From Serpula lacrymans var. lacrymans S7.9 (taxonomy: Eukaryota; Basidiomycota; Agaricomycetes; Boletales; Serpulaceae), in assembly GCF_000218685.1 (NCBI RefSeq), contig NW_006763291.1, forward strand, positions 1,015,789-1,079,788: a DNA stretch of 64,000 bases, read 5' to 3'. How positions within the stretch are numbered: the first letter of the stretch is position 1; every line of letters starts with the position of its first letter. Both the position numbers and the translations under genes were made by a program. The notes beneath the pieces were generated by a model, which did no database searches, was not told the DNA's origin, and saw only the letters and a list, made by a program, of their open reading frames with translations. This document shows positions 56,930 through 64,000 of this stretch, in pieces.

Positions 56930-57203
56930 CTCTTCTTCAGGTCTGCAGGAACTTGTGGACTAGAAATGGGGTTCAAGATCATCCCACTAGACACAAGGTG
57001 GACTTCAACATCTTCTACAAGGACCTCCTGGTGGATTTGCAACGGGTAAGGTTGTTTCTCATATTCTCTGTATATTTGCTAACCCTTATTTTAGAAATAT
57101 GCTTCAGATGCTGCTATTATGGTGAGTACCACAATATTTTATTGGTCTGCTAGTACTAATATTATACTATTTTGATTCTAGAAACTCAATGCAAAGGCAT
57201 AAT
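56930..57203 (+). other. Possible 3' end of a small spliced gene
   Basis: After an acceptor near 56940 the + strand reads VCRNLWTRNGVQDHPTRHKV then DFNIFYKDLLVDLQR. Two GT-AG introns then lead to KYASDAAIM and KLNAKA with a TAA stop near 57203. The phases agree, but I know no family and found no convincing 5' exons. It may be a transposon-derived gene end. Confidence 0.25.
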
Positions 57204-58372
57204 CATGTTGGTTCGGCAGATATCATTGTATTTCGTTTTCGAGTAAATTGCTGTAATTTGTTGTGTTTCGTTTTCATTTGTTTTTGATGCTTCCCAATAA
57301 ATCAATAGCTTTTGTTTTCAATTGTTTTGAGTCTGAATGGTCCTGAAATCAAAGAAAGACAATGATTCAAAACAATATATTCAGTGTAAATATTCTACAA
57401 TAGCTGACAATAATATTCTAAGGATTGAAAGGGTCATTCTGGTATTTAGATAGATACAGAATGATATATTCGGTGACAATCATTTTCTATCGGCCTAAAT
57501 ATTGTTGTTTCCGACTGGGAGTCAAGGTCCTCGACCGTGGTCAAACACACCTGCAACAGTCATATAAGGACTGACCCATTGAGTTACTGATCTGTGGATT
57601 TTTTGGGATCTGAAAAAAGTACTCGGCCCATCCATCCATCCAGTCTCAACAGCAGTGCAAGTTATAGACATAGGGACTCTACCACCTCCGTAATCTGCTT
57701 TTTAATATTTAAATTACGGAATGGAAGGATGTCAAGGTCTGGTCCCCAAGTATGGATCACTACCTCTCTGCTGCAGTTTGGTAGACCAATAAGGTAGTAA
57801 CAAAGCACTTGTGCGTTATTCCGGATTCCGCGAACATACTATGCCCGTGCATGTGTCAGGACGATCATCATCTATAGCAAATGCTGCATTTGGATATGTC
57901 AGCGCATGGAGAACTTGGCATATCTGATGCACATTCACAAGAATTGATATCAGGCCCGAACAGGCAACGTCTCATACTTACACAGTGCAGGGGGTCTTCC
58001 ATTTATAATGTTGGGGCATCATATATGCCTCTCTTCTCAACACATTGTGTTGATAGGTTGGAAATGAGCTCAGAAGACAGTGTCCAAATGAATTTGAGGG
58101 AACATTTTGCCGTTGTTTTAGGGGTTGTTAGTATATGCTCAATGATAGCCCCTATCGAAAAGAGTGGGTCTTTTTATTATTATTAATTATTACGCAGATG
58201 AATGTGTTATTCTCCACATTTACACACCTCAATGTTAGCTACCAAGAAGATATTGTCGATACTACTCAATGTAGAATGACTATTTGTCACATATAACTTC
58301 ATTCTCCCCAAATGCGTGCGCTCTCAGATTACCGAGTGTATGCCACTGTTTGCAATACAGACTCATTTGCCT
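57204..58372. other. Intergenic gap, AT-rich
   Basis: About 1.17 kb of AT-rich sequence. I see no gene, RNA gene or repeat that I can support. Confidence 0.45.
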
Positions 58373-59316
58373 GCGCGCGCAGTCCCAGCTCGTTTGAGAA
58401 ACATAGCCTTAACATATTCCTGGTCATCGTAAACCTCATTAGTCTATGCAGCGGGTAAAATGAAATAGACTGACCTCATCAAAAGTAGCCTTAAAGCTTT
58501 CCCTTTCGAAAAGCGAGTTTATGTAGTTGTTGAATCTGGCATAATTGGCGCTTTGCAGCTCTTCCACCAGCTTTTTACCCTCACCTCTCTCGAATGTACC
58601 AACATCGTTCTCAGCCGAAATTCGTAATCTTGCCATGAATGGTACGAGAGCAGCATCTGCAATAGTGTAATGACCAGCGACTGCGAACTTAGTGCTCTCT
58701 CCGGCAAGTAGTAGGTCTTGGACAGCCTCGACGGCAGTCAAAACGTTCTCGCGTGACTCTCCACGAAGGACGAAACCAATATAAGCCGGTATAAATTTGG
58801 TGGAAACAACATCGATGAAGAAGCGTGCTTTGGCTCTCGCAACGGGATCTGAAGGGAGGAGACGGGCTGAAGGATAGAGGTCGGCTACGAATTCAAGAAG
58901 GACGAGTGACTCGGCAATTTTCGTCGGGAAGGCGTTTCTGGAGAAACATCAGGCCCTCCATAGGCAACAGCAGGGACCTGGGATGGCAATTAGCGCCGAT
59001 ATGAATAGTTTAAATGCCTAATTGCTCACCTTGCTCGCCGGATTTACTTTGGGTGCATACCAGTCTGGTTTATTCGCGAGGTCAATCTGGTAGGATTTAA
59101 ATTCGGCCTTGGCTTCCGCAAGGACTAGTTCCACCTGATGAAGGCCACGACAGGTAATATCTTTAGTGACATCCTATCATCATGAACAAGAACTCACCCT
59201 TTGAGCAAAAGGGCAGACCTGAAATGGGCACTACAAGTTAATTACTTTGCGATGAACGATGTAAAAAATGCAGGCACCTTAGCAGTATAAAGTGTGAGTT
59301 GTTCAGACGTGACAAT
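58373..59316 (-). pseudogene. Omega-like glutathione S-transferase, apparently disabled
   Basis: Exons encode the thioredoxin-like domain (SEQLTLYTAK|VCPFAQR|VELVLAEAKAEF and DLANKPDWYAPKVNPASK), with the CPFA active-site Cys of omega/GTO-type enzymes. The helical C domain follows (ESLVLLEFVADLYPSARLLP, GHYTIADAALVPFMARLRIS) and ends EYVKAMFLKRAGTARAGK-TGA. Two defects are visible. At the expected start the codon is ATT (59314-59316), with no in-frame ATG upstream in the exon. Near 58930, between GGPDVSPETPS and KIAESL, one base is missing, or two are added, relative to an open frame. A sequencing error could explain the indel but hardly both. Otherwise it would be a detoxification or dehydroascorbate-reducing enzyme. 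Confidence 0.78.
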
Positions 59317-61004
59317 GGTTTTAACAAAGATAATACTAAGATGTAATGAATACGGGAATAAAGCCACTCAGATATACGCCTTCTTGAATTGCCTTGATTT
59401 ATATATCTGTATAGAGACAGGTGTGTAATCATATCAGCAATCTTGGCTTAATCATATGATGACGCGAAATATTATTGATCGAGCTGGCTTATCAATCGCA
59501 AGAGATCTGCGCATTTATTCGGGAATTAGCAAGCCCTGTTATGGATACATACTTGCCTGCCTGTTACAGCTGCGCATGATACGATACCCCGCAATCATTC
59601 GTTATGCTCGTTGCAAACTCGAGTATCTCCAAGTCTATAGATTAGATATATCCGCGGACTATGGAGCAAACGATAACGGCTTTAGTTGGCGACTTATCAC
59701 GGGTGTTGTTTCTTGAAATCACGCAGACAAGAAATGTATCGTGAGCTCTCGGCGGGGCTCTGCTTGAGAGTGAAACCGGAGCTCGGGAATGTGAACTCGA
59801 GAAGCATGCGTCCATTCATTTTCTAAGCGAGGGGAAAGTGGGAATCATTGAAAAGGTGCCAAACCCTCGCATCGTGCCACGAGTGAAGAAACCGCTCATC
59901 TATTTCACCTATCACATAACGACTTTACTGCCATTGAGCCACTTCTCCAAAGTTGATCGAGGCCTCAAGGCATATGTCTGATTTTCGGATCCGAAACAGA
60001 CGCTCAAATGTCGAGACCGAATTTCTAGAGTCGTTCCTCCGGGGCGAGTGACCTCCATGTTTACTGAGCCGCACTCACGTACGAACAGCTTATTTATCTT
60101 CGATCGACCAGGCAAGCCTCGCTGTAGCAACCATCCAACGGATAATTAGCCCACAGCACCCACAGGAACTCGAACAGCCAAAGTCACGTACTAAGCCTTA
60201 TATACCTCTTTTCAATTTCCGTTGATAAACCAGACACTGCAGACATTGCACCAACGTCGTGCTCGATGGGTGACTTTCAATTCAATATGCAAATGAAACA
60301 GCCTGTATGCACAAGGTAGCCGTTACCAAAAATATCGTAAATATCTTGTGCACAACTTTATGCTGCTCATTAACTTGGTACGTGTTTGTTGCGAGCTCGA
60401 GGTGCATGAAGCCCGATACTTTCACGGTTTGATCTGAATAGTGGGGCGTTTGAAGACGGAAAACAATCCTCATCTCCGCACTTGATGATTTACGGGGATA
60501 TACACCATGGAGAAGGAAAGCGATTTTGGATAATCGCGGATCATTCGCGTTTCAAGCCCTACAACTATTTGAGACGTCGAATCGAGTATAGAGTCGCCTA
60601 CCTTCATCACTGGCAGTCATAGCTACTTGAAAATATACGAATCTATGAATAAAGTCAAGTGTCCATAAGTAACTACATAGCTGTATGATAAGCGAACATA
60701 AGAAACGTACATTTATTTACATCACTTGCATGGACGGCGTTGATGGTCGCGGTGCTTAATGACGACGCATGCCACCACAAAGACCAAACATGCTCAAATA
60801 ACGCGATCGCGTCACGGTGTCATTTGGCTTTCCTTTCTTGCAGACACCATCGCGAGTTCTCAGTTCTCCGAGTTCGGACCGTACCAGTGTACGATATCGA
60901 TATCAGTCCTGTCTTCTTTCTTGTAGTTTGGCCTTTCTTGTGCTCATTCTTTTCGTAAACCTCAAGGATCAGAAACCGCTGGCTAGGATCGTACATACAA
61001 CATC
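59317..61004. other. Intergenic gap
   Basis: About 1.7 kb between the divergent GST relic and the RecQ gene. A TATA-like AGATATATAAAT lies near 59395-59410 on the - strand, about 80 bp before the GST coding start. No gene or RNA is recognised. Confidence 0.45.

Positions 61005-64000
<2,996 letters not shown>

Overview
The window is nuclear DNA from a filamentous basidiomycete, most likely a mushroom-forming agaricomycete. Genes carry many 45-70 bp GT-AG introns. The gene set is fungal: HIR1, ribosomal protein eS26, a STE3 pheromone receptor, a DUF6533 membrane protein, expanded TKL kinases, Ty3/gypsy chromoviruses and a PIF/Harbinger transposon.

Region 1 (1-21 kb) is a transposon nest. A full-length Ty3/gypsy chromovirus on the + strand (2435-15502, target duplication GCACC) was split near the start of pol by a second, unrelated-LTR chromovirus on the - strand (4766-11023, identical 390-bp LTRs, target duplication ATGAC). 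A decayed pol piece lies to the left (1-1095). To the right lies a decayed, rearranged relative of the inner element (15616-18532). That relative abuts the remaining half of a PIF/Harbinger transposon with transposase and Myb/SANT-like partner genes (18533-20560). Both full-length elements show a primer-binding site complementary to their own LTR near a predicted transcript start (Tf1/sushi-type self-priming), a GGG-YYY-Y type -1 frameshift heptamer at the gag end, and a shared conserved leader module.

Region 2 (22-40 kb) is a gene-dense host segment. It holds a large C2H2/RING protein, a DUF4336 protein, HIR1, an MFS permease of the Dal5/allantoate type, a small C2H2/RING protein of the same architecture, a single PARP-type zinc-finger protein with a histone-H1-like tail, and RPS26.

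Region 3 (40.8-50 kb) is a tandem array of three paralogous TKL-type kinases, each starting with a short Cys/His module and a helical region.

Region 4 (50-58 kb) holds an apparently intact STE3-type mating pheromone receptor, a kinase-like fragment, a DUF6533 membrane protein and poorly resolved sequence. It could be part of, or a paralogue of, a B mating-type locus; I found no convincing pheromone precursor.

Region 5 (58-64 kb) holds a disabled omega-like glutathione transferase gene and a RecQ helicase that runs off the right edge.

Gene models were spliced by eye. Exon boundaries rest on GT-AG (occasionally GC-AG) sites plus reading-frame and family continuity.
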